Positions 1 through 8,782 of a stretch of DNA of 49,429 nucleotides are shown piece by piece (within the stretch, counting starts at the first letter, position 1; each line of letters starts with the position of its first letter). The stretch lies in assembly GCF_000803065.1 (NCBI RefSeq), contig NZ_JSXI01000071.1, positions 1-49,429 on the forward strand, in the 5' to 3' direction. Below the pieces are notes generated by a model, which did not search any database, was not told the DNA's origin, and was given only the letters and a program-made list of their open reading frames with translations. This DNA comes from Sphingomonas sp. ERG5 (GTDB lineage: Bacteria > Pseudomonadota > Alphaproteobacteria > Sphingomonadales > Sphingomonadaceae). A program made the position numbers and the translations under genes.

Positions 1-1
1 C

Positions 2-1309
2 TCCCATCCCGCCCAGTCCGGTCCCGACGGCGGATATGGTGCGCCGCCGCCGCTGTCGCGATCGAGCGCAGTCCCGGCGGGGTCACCACTCGCCCCTTCT
101 CGCCTCGCCGAGGACGATGTCCCGCTACCGGCGACCGCGCCAACCATCCGCAACGTCATGCTGGCCGAAGCCGAGCCAGTACTCGCACTGGCAGCGAGTG
201 TGCGCAGCGGACGGGTGCGAATGGCGATGCCCGAACTCCATCGGCAATGCACGCAGGCGGTTGCGCGCTTCGAACGCGCGATCCAGCCGCATTATTCCGA
301 AGAGAAGCGGCAGCGGGCCAAATATGCGGTGTGCGCCACGGTCGACGATATCGCGCAGAATCTGCCCGGAATCGGTACCGACGGTGCGGAATGGGCGCGG
401 CGTTCGATGGTCGTGACATTCTTCCAGGAAAATATCGGCGGCGATCGTTTCTGGCAGCTGGTCGATGACATGTTGCGCGTACCGCATGACAATCTCGACC
501 TGATCGAACTGTATCACACCTGCCTTGCCGCAGGGTTCGAAGGCCGGTTCCGCGTCATGTCTGATGGCCGGCGGCGGCTGCACGAGATCATGACGCGGCT
601 GCAAAGCGCCCTGCCGCACGTCCGATCGCTCTCGCAGGTCGAATTGGTACCGGACTGGCGGGGCGAGAAGGCGCCGGCCGCGCGGATCGGCTGGAGCGTC
701 CTCGCGCTTGCCGCCGCTGCCGCCGCGGCACTGCTGCTATTGCTCTACATCATTCTGCGCCTGATGCTCATGTCGAGCGGCGAAGTGCCCTCCGACCGGC
801 TGTCCGCGCTGACGCCCGACGCGCGCCTGACATTGTCCCGTCCGGCCGTCGCGATGGCCGCGACCGACAGTGCGCAAGCGACGCAACTCAAGCGCTTCCT
901 GGAACCGGAAATTCGCGAAAAATTGGTCAAGGTCGAAGAGGATGCGCAGACCGTGCGCGTACGAACGACGGTTGGGCAATTGTTCAAATCCGGCTCCGAC
1001 GCGCTCGAACCCGGCCGTGACACGCTGTTTCACCGCATCGGGCGCGCCGTTGAGAACGAACGCGGCAGCGTGACGATCGAAGGCCATGCCGACAATGACA
1101 AGGTAGCGACGGTTCAATTCCCCAATAATATGGCGCTGTCCGAAGCACGGGCGGAAGCCGTCGGCGCATTGATCCGCAGCGATCTCAGCGATCCGTCGCG
1201 CGTGTCGACCAAGGGATTGGGCGAAACCGTGCCGATCGCCTCGAACGCGACAGCGGACGGCAAATCCCAGAACCGGCGCGTCGAAATCGTCGTGCCGCGG
1301 CGGTACTGA
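2..1309 (+). CDS. tssL: TssL (DotU/IcmH family) with C-terminal OmpA-like domain, 5'-truncated by window edge
   Basis: Inner-membrane component of the T6SS membrane complex, partner of TssM. The reading frame is open from base 2, so the true start lies off the window. The first visible part is a Pro/Ser-rich linker, and the ATG at 158 falls just inside the DotU domain, too late to be the start. The DotU domain is recognised by the motif around RAKYAVCATVDD and by FFQENIGGDRFW. One transmembrane helix (about 690-770) follows. The C-terminal OmpA-like peptidoglycan-binding domain shows GHAD, an ALSEARAEAV helix and the final NRRVEIVV. This is therefore the extended, peptidoglycan-anchored form of TssL. 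The stop at 1309 is followed 5 bases later by tssM. tssK, the usual upstream neighbour, would be off the left edge. Confidence 0.93.
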   Translation, partial: SHPAQSGPDGGYGAPPPLSRSSAVPAGSPLAPSRLAEDDVPLPATAPTIRNVMLAEAEPVLALAASVRSGRVRMAMPELHRQCTQAVARFERAIQPHYSEEKRQRAKYAVCATVDDIAQNLPGIGTDGAEWARRSMVVTFFQENIGGDRFWQLVDDMLRVPHDNLDLIELYHTCLAAGFEGRFRVMSDGRRRLHEIMTRLQSALPHVRSLSQVELVPDWRGEKAPAARIGWSVLALAAAAAAALLLLLYIILRLMLMSSGEVPSDRLSALTPDARLTLSRPAVAMAATDSAQATQLKRFLEPEIREKLVKVEEDAQTVRVRTTVGQLFKSGSDALEPGRDTLFHRIGRAVENERGSVTIEGHADNDKVATVQFPNNMALSEARAEAVGALIRSDLSDPSRVSTKGLGETVPIASNATADGKSQNRRVEIVVPRRY

Positions 1310-1314
1310 CCCTT

Positions 1315-4300
1315 ATGCGCAGATTCTTTCGCGACTGGTTCCGCAATTGGTACGCCGTGACGATCGTCGCCGCGCTGCTGCTGGCAGCCTTGCTGGCGTT
1401 CGGGCTGCCGCTGTTCGTTGCGTTCTTCCGCCCGCTATCAGTGCGCATCGCGTGCGTCGTGGCGGTTGCGCTGGGATGGCTGCTGTGGTGGTTCCTCAGA
1501 CGTCTGCGCGCGCGCAAGGCGGCGGACGCGATCGCCGCTGAACTTGCCGGACCGGATGCCGTCGAGGAGGAGGGCAAGCTGCTTGGCAAGCGCATGGGCG
1601 AAGCGCTGACCAAGCTGCGCGCCAGCACGGGCCATCGCCGCGACTATCTCTACAGCCGGCCCTGGTATGTCATTATCGGACCGCCCGGTGCCGGCAAGAC
1701 GACCGCTTTGCTCAATTCCGGACTGAGATTTCCGTTCGTCGAACAGGCAGTGCAGGGCGTGGGTGGAACCCGCAATCTGGATTTCTGGTTCGCCGATGAA
1801 GCAGTGCTGGTCGACACCGCAGGGCGTTACACCACGCAGGATTCCGACGCGACGGTCGATGCGGCGGGATGGAAAGCGTTTCTCTCGCTGCTGAAGCGCA
1901 ACCGGCCGGCACATCCGGTCAACGGCGTGATCGTCGCGATCGGAGTGGATGAACTGATCCGCAGCAATTGCGCCGCGATCGATGCGCACGCGCGCGCCAT
2001 ACGTCGCCGGCTGGTCGAGATGCGCCGGACGCTCGAGGTCGCGGTTCCGGTGTACCTCCTGCTGACCAAGGCCGATCTGATCGCCGGCTTTACCGAATAT
2101 TTCGAAGATCTGGACGTCGAGGGCCGGCGCGCGGTGTTCGGATCGACCGCCAGTTTCGCAGCCGGCCGCCCGGCCGCCGACACGCTCGCGCACGCATTCG
2201 ATACCATGACGCAGGCGATCGCCGATCGGCAGGCGCGGCGTGTGTTCGAGGAAGTCGATCAGCGCCGCCGTGGCCTGATGATCGGCTTCCCGTCGCAGCT
2301 TCGCTCGTTGCGCGCGCGACTGATGCGGCTGCTCGATGGCGCCTTTGTGTCTGGCGAGGAAGCGGCGGGGCAGCTTCGCGGTTTCTACCTGACCAGCGGC
2401 CTGCAGGAAGGGGCGCCGCTCGATCGTATCATCGCGGGCATGGCCGAAGTATATGATCAGCCATCGGCCGCACCCGACGCCGTATCCGGCGGTTCAGGGC
2501 GCGCCTATTTCCTCAATCGCCTGCTCGCCGAAGTCATGTTTCCCGAGGCCGGGCTGGTCACCACCGATACCAGGGCGAAAACGCGCCGGCGTGGGCAGTT
2601 GATCGGCGCGCTGGCGGCGATTGGCGTGGCGGCCGCTCTGGTCGCGACGGCATGGGGCGTCAGCTTCGTGCGCAATCGTACATTCCAGGCGGACCTGACG
2701 CGCCAGGTCGCCGTTGCGGAGAAGCAGTTTCAGGAGGCGGGTGTCGATCTGGCGCAAGTTCGCGAAGACGATGCAGACCTGCGCGCGGCGATCCCGGCGC
2801 TCGACACGCTGCGCAATTTGCCGCGCGGTTATGCGCAGCGCGCGGCCGGCGGTCCCCCGCTGGCGATGACCTTTGGCCTCTACCAGCGCAGCCTGAGCCA
2901 GGAAGCGCTGGAAACCTATCGCGATGCGCTGCGCCGGGTGTTGTTGCCGCGCTTGCTGTTGCGCCTCGAGACGGTGATGAAAGCGCAAGGGCGCGACCCG
3001 ATGCAGCTGTACGAGCCGCTCAAAGTGTATCTTATGCTCGGGCAGAAGGGCCCGATGGACGCCAATTCGGTACAAGCCTGGGTCACCACGGATTGGGCAA
3101 ACGAACTCTATCCCGGGGCCGACAGCCAGGCCGAGCGCGCCGCGCTGTCGCGCCATCTCAAGGCATTGCTCGAGGATCGCGATATGGCGAGCGTCTGGCC
3201 CAACCGCCAGCCGCCGCTCGATGCGCAACTCGTCGCCAGCGCGCGCGCCGCGGTGCAGACATTGTCGCTCGCCGACCGTGCCTATGCGGTGCTGCGCCAG
3301 AAAGCGGCATCGGCGGGCGCGCCATGGGAGGCGGCGAACATCCTCTCGCAAGGCGATGTGCTCGCCTTCGCCGCACCCGATCAGGTCCTGTCCGCGCGGA
3401 TTCCGTATTTCTTCACCCGGGCCGGCTATGAAAAGGCCTATCTGCCTGGCCTGGTTACCGTCCAGCAGGATTTGAAGCGCGACCTGTGGGTGGTTGGCGG
3501 CGCCGACGAAGCCGGCGTCGGAGCGGAGCTGAGCAATGTCCGGCCCGGCGTCACCGGACTATATGCCAAGGACTATATCGCCGCCTGGGAAGGGCTGATC
3601 GCCTTGATGCGGCCCGGCGCCTATTTCAGCGACCCGGCCGCCTTCGGCGCCTTTACCAAGAGCCCGTCGCCGATGAAGCGCGTGCTGCTCGAACTGCGCA
3701 AGAACACGACTTTCACCGGCGGCGCGCAGGCCGGGCTGGCGCGGGCCGGACGGTACGCCCTCAACCGCTCCCGCATCGGTCGCTTGGGGCAGGAAATGAA
3801 TCGCGACCGGGCGCGGGGTATCGACGCCGGGGACGAGATCAGCGGCTATTTCGCCAGCGTGCAGGACTATGTCGGGGATGGCCGCGGATCGGCACCGATC
3901 GATGAATTCGTCGCAGCCCTGAAATCGGCCGGACAGGCGGTGATGGCCGCGCGCTCCGTTGGCGGCGGCGGCGGCGCCGATACCACGCAGGCGCAGATGG
4001 CCGCGGCGATCGCTGCGGTGAAGGCCGCCGCTTCCGGCGCGCCACCACAAATGCAGCCCTTCGTCACGCAAGCTGCCGGCGGGGGCAGCGCGGCGCAGGT
4101 GAGCGCTGCGGGCGGCGCAATAACCGATGCCTACACGCAAAGCGTCCTCCCAGCCTGTCGGGAGGTTGCCCAGGAGCGCTACCCTTTCTTCGGCGGCGCC
4201 GTGCAGGATGCGGCGATGGTTGATGTGTTGCGCGTGTTCGGGATGGGTGGCGTGATCGACAGCTTCGCGCAAAGCCGACTGAAACCGCTTATCGACACCG

Positions 4301-4860
4301 AGGGGCCAATCTGGCGCTGGCGCGAGGGCAATGCGGTAACGGCTGCGCTCAACCCACTGACTCCCGAGGCGTTTGCGCGGGCGGGCGAGCTGCGCGATCT
4401 GCTTGTCGGTGGGCTGCCGGTAAAGGTGTCGGTGGCGGGCTTTGGCAGTGGTGTCGATGCGGTCGAAGTGACCAGCGGCGGCACACGATATCGTTTCACG
4501 GCGACCGACAACAAGCCGCATCCCTTGCTCTGGTCGGCAACGGGCGGACTGCCCGAAGCATCTGTCGTGTTGCTCTCCGCCGCCCGGAAACCTGCCACGA
4601 CGCCCGCCAAGCCGGCCGAGGCATCGCCCGCGCCGGATCCGTCTTCCGGCACCGAGCTCGCGCGGTTCGCCGCCGAGGGACCTTGGGCGTTGTTCCGCGT
4701 CATGGATATGGCGGAAAAGCAGAATGCCGGAGCGCAAGCGATCCGGGCGAGTTTCGGCCAGGGCGCGATCAAGACGACCCTGGCGATTGCGTTGCCAGGA
4801 GATCGCAACCCGTTCAGCCGCGCCGGACTCTGGTCTTTCCGGTGCCCGGCATCGCTATGA
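1315..4860 (+). CDS. tssM: TssM (IcmF family), T6SS inner-membrane ATP/GTP-binding protein
   Basis: Large inner-membrane protein that with TssL connects baseplate to envelope. At 1181 residues it is of normal family length. Two hydrophobic helices occur near residues 14-36 and 43-60, then a cytoplasmic NTPase domain with Walker A GPPGAGKTT at residues 122-130 and a likely Walker B around VLVDTAGRY. A third transmembrane helix lies near 430-450. A long periplasmic part follows, with the family's C-terminal beta domain (WALFRVMDMAE, then a TTLAIALPGDRNPFSRAGLWSFRCP-type end). The Walker A is intact, which is not true of all TssM proteins. The stop overlaps the ATG of tagF (ATGA), so the two are translationally coupled. 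Start chosen 5 bases after tssL. Confidence 0.96.
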   Translation: MRRFFRDWFRNWYAVTIVAALLLAALLAFGLPLFVAFFRPLSVRIACVVAVALGWLLWWFLRRLRARKAADAIAAELAGPDAVEEEGKLLGKRMGEALTKLRASTGHRRDYLYSRPWYVIIGPPGAGKTTALLNSGLRFPFVEQAVQGVGGTRNLDFWFADEAVLVDTAGRYTTQDSDATVDAAGWKAFLSLLKRNRPAHPVNGVIVAIGVDELIRSNCAAIDAHARAIRRRLVEMRRTLEVAVPVYLLLTKADLIAGFTEYFEDLDVEGRRAVFGSTASFAAGRPAADTLAHAFDTMTQAIADRQARRVFEEVDQRRRGLMIGFPSQLRSLRARLMRLLDGAFVSGEEAAGQLRGFYLTSGLQEGAPLDRIIAGMAEVYDQPSAAPDAVSGGSGRAYFLNRLLAEVMFPEAGLVTTDTRAKTRRRGQLIGALAAIGVAAALVATAWGVSFVRNRTFQADLTRQVAVAEKQFQEAGVDLAQVREDDADLRAAIPALDTLRNLPRGYAQRAAGGPPLAMTFGLYQRSLSQEALETYRDALRRVLLPRLLLRLETVMKAQGRDPMQLYEPLKVYLMLGQKGPMDANSVQAWVTTDWANELYPGADSQAERAALSRHLKALLEDRDMASVWPNRQPPLDAQLVASARAAVQTLSLADRAYAVLRQKAASAGAPWEAANILSQGDVLAFAAPDQVLSARIPYFFTRAGYEKAYLPGLVTVQQDLKRDLWVVGGADEAGVGAELSNVRPGVTGLYAKDYIAAWEGLIALMRPGAYFSDPAAFGAFTKSPSPMKRVLLELRKNTTFTGGAQAGLARAGRYALNRSRIGRLGQEMNRDRARGIDAGDEISGYFASVQDYVGDGRGSAPIDEFVAALKSAGQAVMAARSVGGGGGADTTQAQMAAAIAAVKAAASGAPPQMQPFVTQAAGGGSAAQVSAAGGAITDAYTQSVLPACREVAQERYPFFGGAVQDAAMVDVLRVFGMGGVIDSFAQSRLKPLIDTEGPIWRWREGNAVTAALNPLTPEAFARAGELRDLLVGGLPVKVSVAGFGSGVDAVEVTSGGTRYRFTATDNKPHPLLWSATGGLPEASVVLLSAARKPATTPAKPAEASPAPDPSSGTELARFAAEGPWALFRVMDMAEKQNAGAQAIRASFGQGAIKTTLAIALPGDRNPFSRAGLWSFRCPASL

Positions 4861-5342
4861 GCGGCGTCGCCCTGTTCGGAAAGCTGCCCGCACATGGCGA
4901 TTTTGTCGCGCGCGGTTTCTCTCACGATCAACGCGAGCGGATCGATGCGTGGCTGTCGCCCTCACTGGCGCAAGCGCGAGCCGACCTGGGCGACGCGTTC
5001 GCCGATACATTCGATCGTGCATTGCCCTGGTGCTGTGCCGGCGACGGGTTAGCGGGTGCTGTCGCGGCGTCGCAGGACGCGCTGGGCCGACGCTTCCCGA
5101 TATTGCTGATGATTGGCGACCCCGCTGCGGCGACGCGGTGCGAGGAATTGCTCTATGCCGCGATCGGCGAGCGTTGGGAGGTCGACCGGCTGGTCCGGGA
5201 AGCGGGCGACGCCGGCGATGCGCTGACGGTCGATGCCGCAAACCGCTGGTGGAGTTCCGATGATGGCACGGGTGCTACATTGAACGGCGCCTGCCCGCCG
5301 ACGCTGATATCGGCAATGCTCACCCCGTCGCCGGCATCATGA
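4857..5342 (+). CDS. tagF: TagF-like T6SS accessory protein
   Basis: Small soluble T6SS accessory protein of 161 residues. The N-terminus (ALFGKLPAHGDFVARGF, followed by the helix with IDAWL) is the TagF signature, and PALPWC/GRRFPI-like segments follow. In Pseudomonas, TagF is a post-translational repressor that acts on the FHA protein independently of the kinase. Here the protein has only the TagF domain, not the fusion to a PP2C phosphatase found in Agrobacterium and relatives; the phosphatase is the separate next gene. The start at 4857 is fixed by the ATGA overlap with tssM; the same frame is open further upstream but that part lies inside tssM. The stop also overlaps the next start (ATGA). 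Confidence 0.9.
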   Translation: MSGVALFGKLPAHGDFVARGFSHDQRERIDAWLSPSLAQARADLGDAFADTFDRALPWCCAGDGLAGAVAASQDALGRRFPILLMIGDPAAATRCEELLYAAIGERWEVDRLVREAGDAGDALTVDAANRWWSSDDGTGATLNGACPPTLISAMLTPSPAS

Positions 5343-6100
5343 CAAGTCTCAGGATCGACAGCGTCGCGGGCACGCACCCTGGGCTCGTCCGGCGCAACAA
5401 TGAAGACAGTTTCTGCGATCGCGCCGCCGACGGATTATGGGCCGTGGCCGACGGAATGGGCGGCCATGCCCATGGCGACTGGGCTTCGGCCGCAGTGGTT
5501 CAAGCGCTGCAGAGTGTCGATATACCCGGCGATTTCGATACCGCCGCGCAGTCCGTCGCGGACGCGATCCATAGTGCCAACCGCCGTATCTGGTCCGAAT
5601 CACAGCGCCGTGGACAGCAAATGGGGTCGACAGTCGTCGCCCTGCTGGTGCGCGAGCAGCGCTTCGCGATCCTCTGGGTCGGGGACAGCCGGGCGTATCT
5701 GCTGCGCGGCGGCGTGCTGCATCCGCTCAGCCGCGATCATACTCAAGTCCAGGAAATGGTCGATCGCGGGCTGATCACGCCCGAGGATGCCCGCCATCAC
5801 CCTGGCGGGCACGTCCTCGCCCGCGCGATCGGCGTTGGCGCACGCATGGCGGTAGACGTCGTGACGGACGAGGTCGAGCCGGGCGATGTGTTCCTCCTGT
5901 GCAGCGACGGCCTGACCGGCAAGGTCGAGGATGGCGAGATCGCGGCGATGCTCGACATGGGTGAACGGCAAGCGACGCTCGACGCCCTGATCGCGACCAC
6001 GCTTGAGCGCGGCGCCCCCGATAATGTGACGGCCATCCTGATCGGGGTCGGCGAAACCACCTTGCTCGCGCTGGCCGGCAGCCGGGACATGCTGCCATGA
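5339..6100 (+). CDS. pppA: PP2C-family Ser/Thr protein phosphatase (PppA-like)
   Basis: Metal-dependent phosphatase of 253 residues, expected to reverse the kinase's threonine phosphorylation in T6SS control. All PP2C metal and core motifs are visible: RRNNEDS near residue 19, VADGMGGHAHGD near 37-48, GSTVV near 97, VGDSRAYLLR near 113, SRDHTQVQ, LLCSDGLTG near 184 and APDNVTAI near 225. No transmembrane segment, so cytoplasmic. It overlaps both neighbours by 4 bases (ATGA upstream and downstream), so tagF, phosphatase and kinase should be made in fixed proportion. The order phosphatase then kinase matches pppA-ppkA of other T6SS clusters. Confidence 0.95.
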   Translation: MTSLRIDSVAGTHPGLVRRNNEDSFCDRAADGLWAVADGMGGHAHGDWASAAVVQALQSVDIPGDFDTAAQSVADAIHSANRRIWSESQRRGQQMGSTVVALLVREQRFAILWVGDSRAYLLRGGVLHPLSRDHTQVQEMVDRGLITPEDARHHPGGHVLARAIGVGARMAVDVVTDEVEPGDVFLLCSDGLTGKVEDGEIAAMLDMGERQATLDALIATTLERGAPDNVTAILIGVGETTLLALAGSRDMLP

Positions 6101-7929
6101 GCAAGCCACCGGGCGGCGGGGACGACGATCCCCGTACCGTGTTCGTGCCATCTACCGCTACGCCATCCGGGACCGATGGCGAGCGTACCGTGTTCGAACC
6201 CTCTCCTGCGACTGGCCCGCAAAGCATCAAGGTCGGCGACGTGCTGAACCACATGTTCGCGGTGCGGCGCTTCATCGCCCGTGGCGGAATGGGTGAAGTA
6301 TTCGAAGGCGCGAACGTGATCACGGACGAACGCGTTGCGATCAAGGTGATGCTACCGGCACTCGCCGCCGACCCGAACGTGATCACCTTGTTTCGTCGCG
6401 AAGCGCGGACCCTGACCCGGCTCCATCATCAGGCCGTCGTCCAGTATCGGGTGCTCGCGCAGGAACCTGAACTCGGCGTCCTGTACATCGTCACCGAATA
6501 TATCGACGGCACCAACCTGTCCGACGTGCTCGGCACGCTTGCGCCGACACCGGAACAGCTTGGCGCGCTGCTACGCCGGCTCGCATCGGGTCTGGCCGCA
6601 GCGCATGCCCTGGGTGCGATTCACCGGGACATCTCTCCTGACAATGTCCTGTTGGGCGGTGGCGAGCTGGCGCAGGCAAGGATCATCGATTTCGGCATCG
6701 CCAAGGATCTCGACCCCGGCACCGCGACGATCGTTGGCGACGGCTTTGCCGGCAAGCTCGGCTATGTGGCGCCCGAACAGCTTGGCGATTATGGCCGTGA
6801 GCTCGGACCATGGACTGATGTCTATAGCCTGGGCTTGCTGATCCTGGCGGTCGCGCGCGGGCGCGATCTCGGGCTGGGCGGGTCGCTGGTCGATGCGGTC
6901 GACAAACGGCGTGCCGGCCTGGATCTTTCCGCGGTACCTGCGACACTCAGACCGATCGTCGAACAGATGATCCGCCCGAAACCATCCGAACGATACCCGT
7001 CAATGGCAGCTGTGCTGGCCGCACTCGACAGGGCGGAAGTGTCTCGCGAGCCCGTGAAAAGCCTGCCGCGCGCCTGGGCGATCGGCGCAGCCGTCATGGC
7101 CGTGTTTCTCCTCGCGGTGATTGGGTGGCTTGTCCTGGGCGGTCGCGGCGCGGATCGCGGTCCAACCGATCGAGCCGGTGTCGGAGGTAGCGCCGATCCG
7201 GTCACACGAGCAGGCAATGCGATCAATGCGGCGTTACCGTCGGTCAGTTGTACATGGCTCCAGGTTGTCAGCCTGACCAATGCCGCGAATGGGGCGCATG
7301 TTGCGCTGACCGGCGTCGCCGGCAGCCCGGCGGCGGCGCTGACCGAAATCAATCGCGCGCTGAAGACACAGGATATTTCCGGCGCGGACATCGATTTCTC
7401 GCAGGTTGCGCCGATCAACCAATCCGGCTGTGCCGCGCTGGACGCTTATCGCCAGATCCGTGCCCCCTCAGGCAATCGCCTGTCGGTGCCGCAGCGCAAG
7501 TTCGAGTTGCGCACCCAACCACCCGGCTCGGCCTATCCCGGAAGCATTGCCGCCAACGCAGTGATCGGCATCGTGCTGGCCGACCCGAGCCGCGATTTGA
7601 CGCTGGTCGGGCTCGAGCCGTCGGGTAAAATCGACATGCTCGTGCCGAGCAGAGCGGCGTTCATGGAGCAGCTGAAGACATCGCAGAAGGGGGTGCCGTT
7701 CGCCGACCTGGGCGGTGATCGCTACCGGTTACAGATCGACCTCGACCATGCCGGCTGGTCGGGATTGCTGTTGATCACCGGCAAGGGGCCGTTCGACCCC
7801 GCCGTCGTCGCTCCGGCGCTTGGTGCGCGGGGGGCGGACTGGCGCGACCGGCTGGTGTCGATCGCCGCCGAGCGCGGCTGGGAAGCCGATATGATCTGGT
7901 TCAGGTCGGTCGATGAGGTGAAGGACTGA
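6097..7929 (+). CDS. ppkA: PpkA-like transmembrane Ser/Thr protein kinase
   Basis: Hanks-type kinase of 610 residues. The glycine loop GGMGEVFEG is at 63-71, the catalytic lysine of VAIKV near 83, the catalytic loop HRDISPDN at 176-183 and DFG at 198-200. The usual lysine of HRDxKPxN is serine here. A single transmembrane helix (about 326-348) separates the cytoplasmic kinase from an extracytoplasmic region with a DUF4384-like C-terminus (LASP-type beta segments around IGIVLADPSRDLTLVGLEPSG). Two short motifs, RTVFVPS and RTVFEPS, lie at residues 13 and 30 before the kinase domain and could be autophosphorylation sites for the FHA protein (inference). The last 29 bases overlap the convergent CPBP gene. 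Confidence 0.93.
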   Translation: MSKPPGGGDDDPRTVFVPSTATPSGTDGERTVFEPSPATGPQSIKVGDVLNHMFAVRRFIARGGMGEVFEGANVITDERVAIKVMLPALAADPNVITLFRREARTLTRLHHQAVVQYRVLAQEPELGVLYIVTEYIDGTNLSDVLGTLAPTPEQLGALLRRLASGLAAAHALGAIHRDISPDNVLLGGGELAQARIIDFGIAKDLDPGTATIVGDGFAGKLGYVAPEQLGDYGRELGPWTDVYSLGLLILAVARGRDLGLGGSLVDAVDKRRAGLDLSAVPATLRPIVEQMIRPKPSERYPSMAAVLAALDRAEVSREPVKSLPRAWAIGAAVMAVFLLAVIGWLVLGGRGADRGPTDRAGVGGSADPVTRAGNAINAALPSVSCTWLQVVSLTNAANGAHVALTGVAGSPAAALTEINRALKTQDISGADIDFSQVAPINQSGCAALDAYRQIRAPSGNRLSVPQRKFELRTQPPGSAYPGSIAANAVIGIVLADPSRDLTLVGLEPSGKIDMLVPSRAAFMEQLKTSQKGVPFADLGGDRYRLQIDLDHAGWSGLLLITGKGPFDPAVVAPALGARGADWRDRLVSIAAERGWEADMIWFRSVDEVKD

Positions 7930-8782
7930 GATTGCGCCCGGCGGTCATTGATGCCGCGTCCTGCCCGCGCCCGCGAAATGGCCACAATAATATCGGCACC
8001 AGCACGACGCAGAGCGCTATTGCCATCGCCCAGCTGGCATTCAGGCCCTCACCCGATCCTCCCCAACGGGGACTGCCGACCAAATCCAGATCGGCAAGGG
8101 CACCAAATGACCCGACACCTGGATTGGGGTCGAGCCCCAGCACTAGTTGTTCGGTTGCGTTCCAGGCGAAATGCGCCGCGAAGGCTCCGGCGATGCCACC
8201 ACTTCGTGCCGCCAGGACGCCGAACAGAACACCGCCAAGCATCAGGTTGATCAGTCCGACACCGTCGCTCGTACCGGCGAGCACATGCAGTGCGGCAAAG
8301 GCGATCGCAATGCCACCGACCGCGAGCGGCGTTCCCACCACCCGCGCCAGCAGCGGCTGCAACCAGCCGCGGAACATCGTCTCCTCGGCCGCGACCTGAA
8401 GCGCGATGACCAGCACGCCGGCCAGTAATGCCAGCGAGATACCGCCAGCCGTTCCGTGCCGCAGCGTTCCCGCCAGCGCGGCATAGCCAGTTGCCAGCAG
8501 CACCCCGCCCAGGCCGAGCGCGAGGCCCTGCCCGCTCGTGTGAAGCGGTCGCTGCCCCAGTCCCCACGCCGGCAGTCCCGACAATGCGGCGCCCGCGAGC
8601 GCAAACGCCAGCAACGGCCCGAAGACAAGGACGGTGAACAGGGCCTCGGAGGTTGCGCCGGTGGCGGTTCCCGCCAATTCCGAGGCGATCCGGGGCCCAA
8701 ACCATAGCCATGCCGCAACTGCCGCAAGAGCCGTCACCACTATGGCGAAAGCCCTCACCCGAGCGCCCCGCGGCTCTGTCAC
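7901..8782 (-). CDS. CPBP-family intramembrane metalloprotease (Abi/Rce1-like)
   Basis: Integral membrane protein of 293 residues with about seven or eight hydrophobic helices. The family's catalytic motifs are present: EETMFRGW (EExxxR) in the middle, FAALHVLAG (FxxxH) about 30 residues later, then AAHFAWN near the third conserved region. CPBP proteins are glutamate-type membrane proteases used in prenyl-protein processing, bacteriocin self-immunity and signal-protein cleavage. The GTG start at 8782 overlaps the CHAT gene's stop (GTGA), so this is the last gene of the TpsB-TpsA-CHAT operon. Its substrate is unknown; maturation or cleanup of the neighbouring exported proteins is a guess. The 3' end overlaps the kinase gene tail to tail. 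Confidence 0.88.
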   Translation of the reverse strand: MTEPRGARVRAFAIVVTALAAVAAWLWFGPRIASELAGTATGATSEALFTVLVFGPLLAFALAGAALSGLPAWGLGQRPLHTSGQGLALGLGGVLLATGYAALAGTLRHGTAGGISLALLAGVLVIALQVAAEETMFRGWLQPLLARVVGTPLAVGGIAIAFAALHVLAGTSDGVGLINLMLGGVLFGVLAARSGGIAGAFAAHFAWNATEQLVLGLDPNPGVGSFGALADLDLVGSPRWGGSGEGLNASWAMAIALCVVLVPILLWPFRGRGQDAASMTAGRNLSPSPHRPT

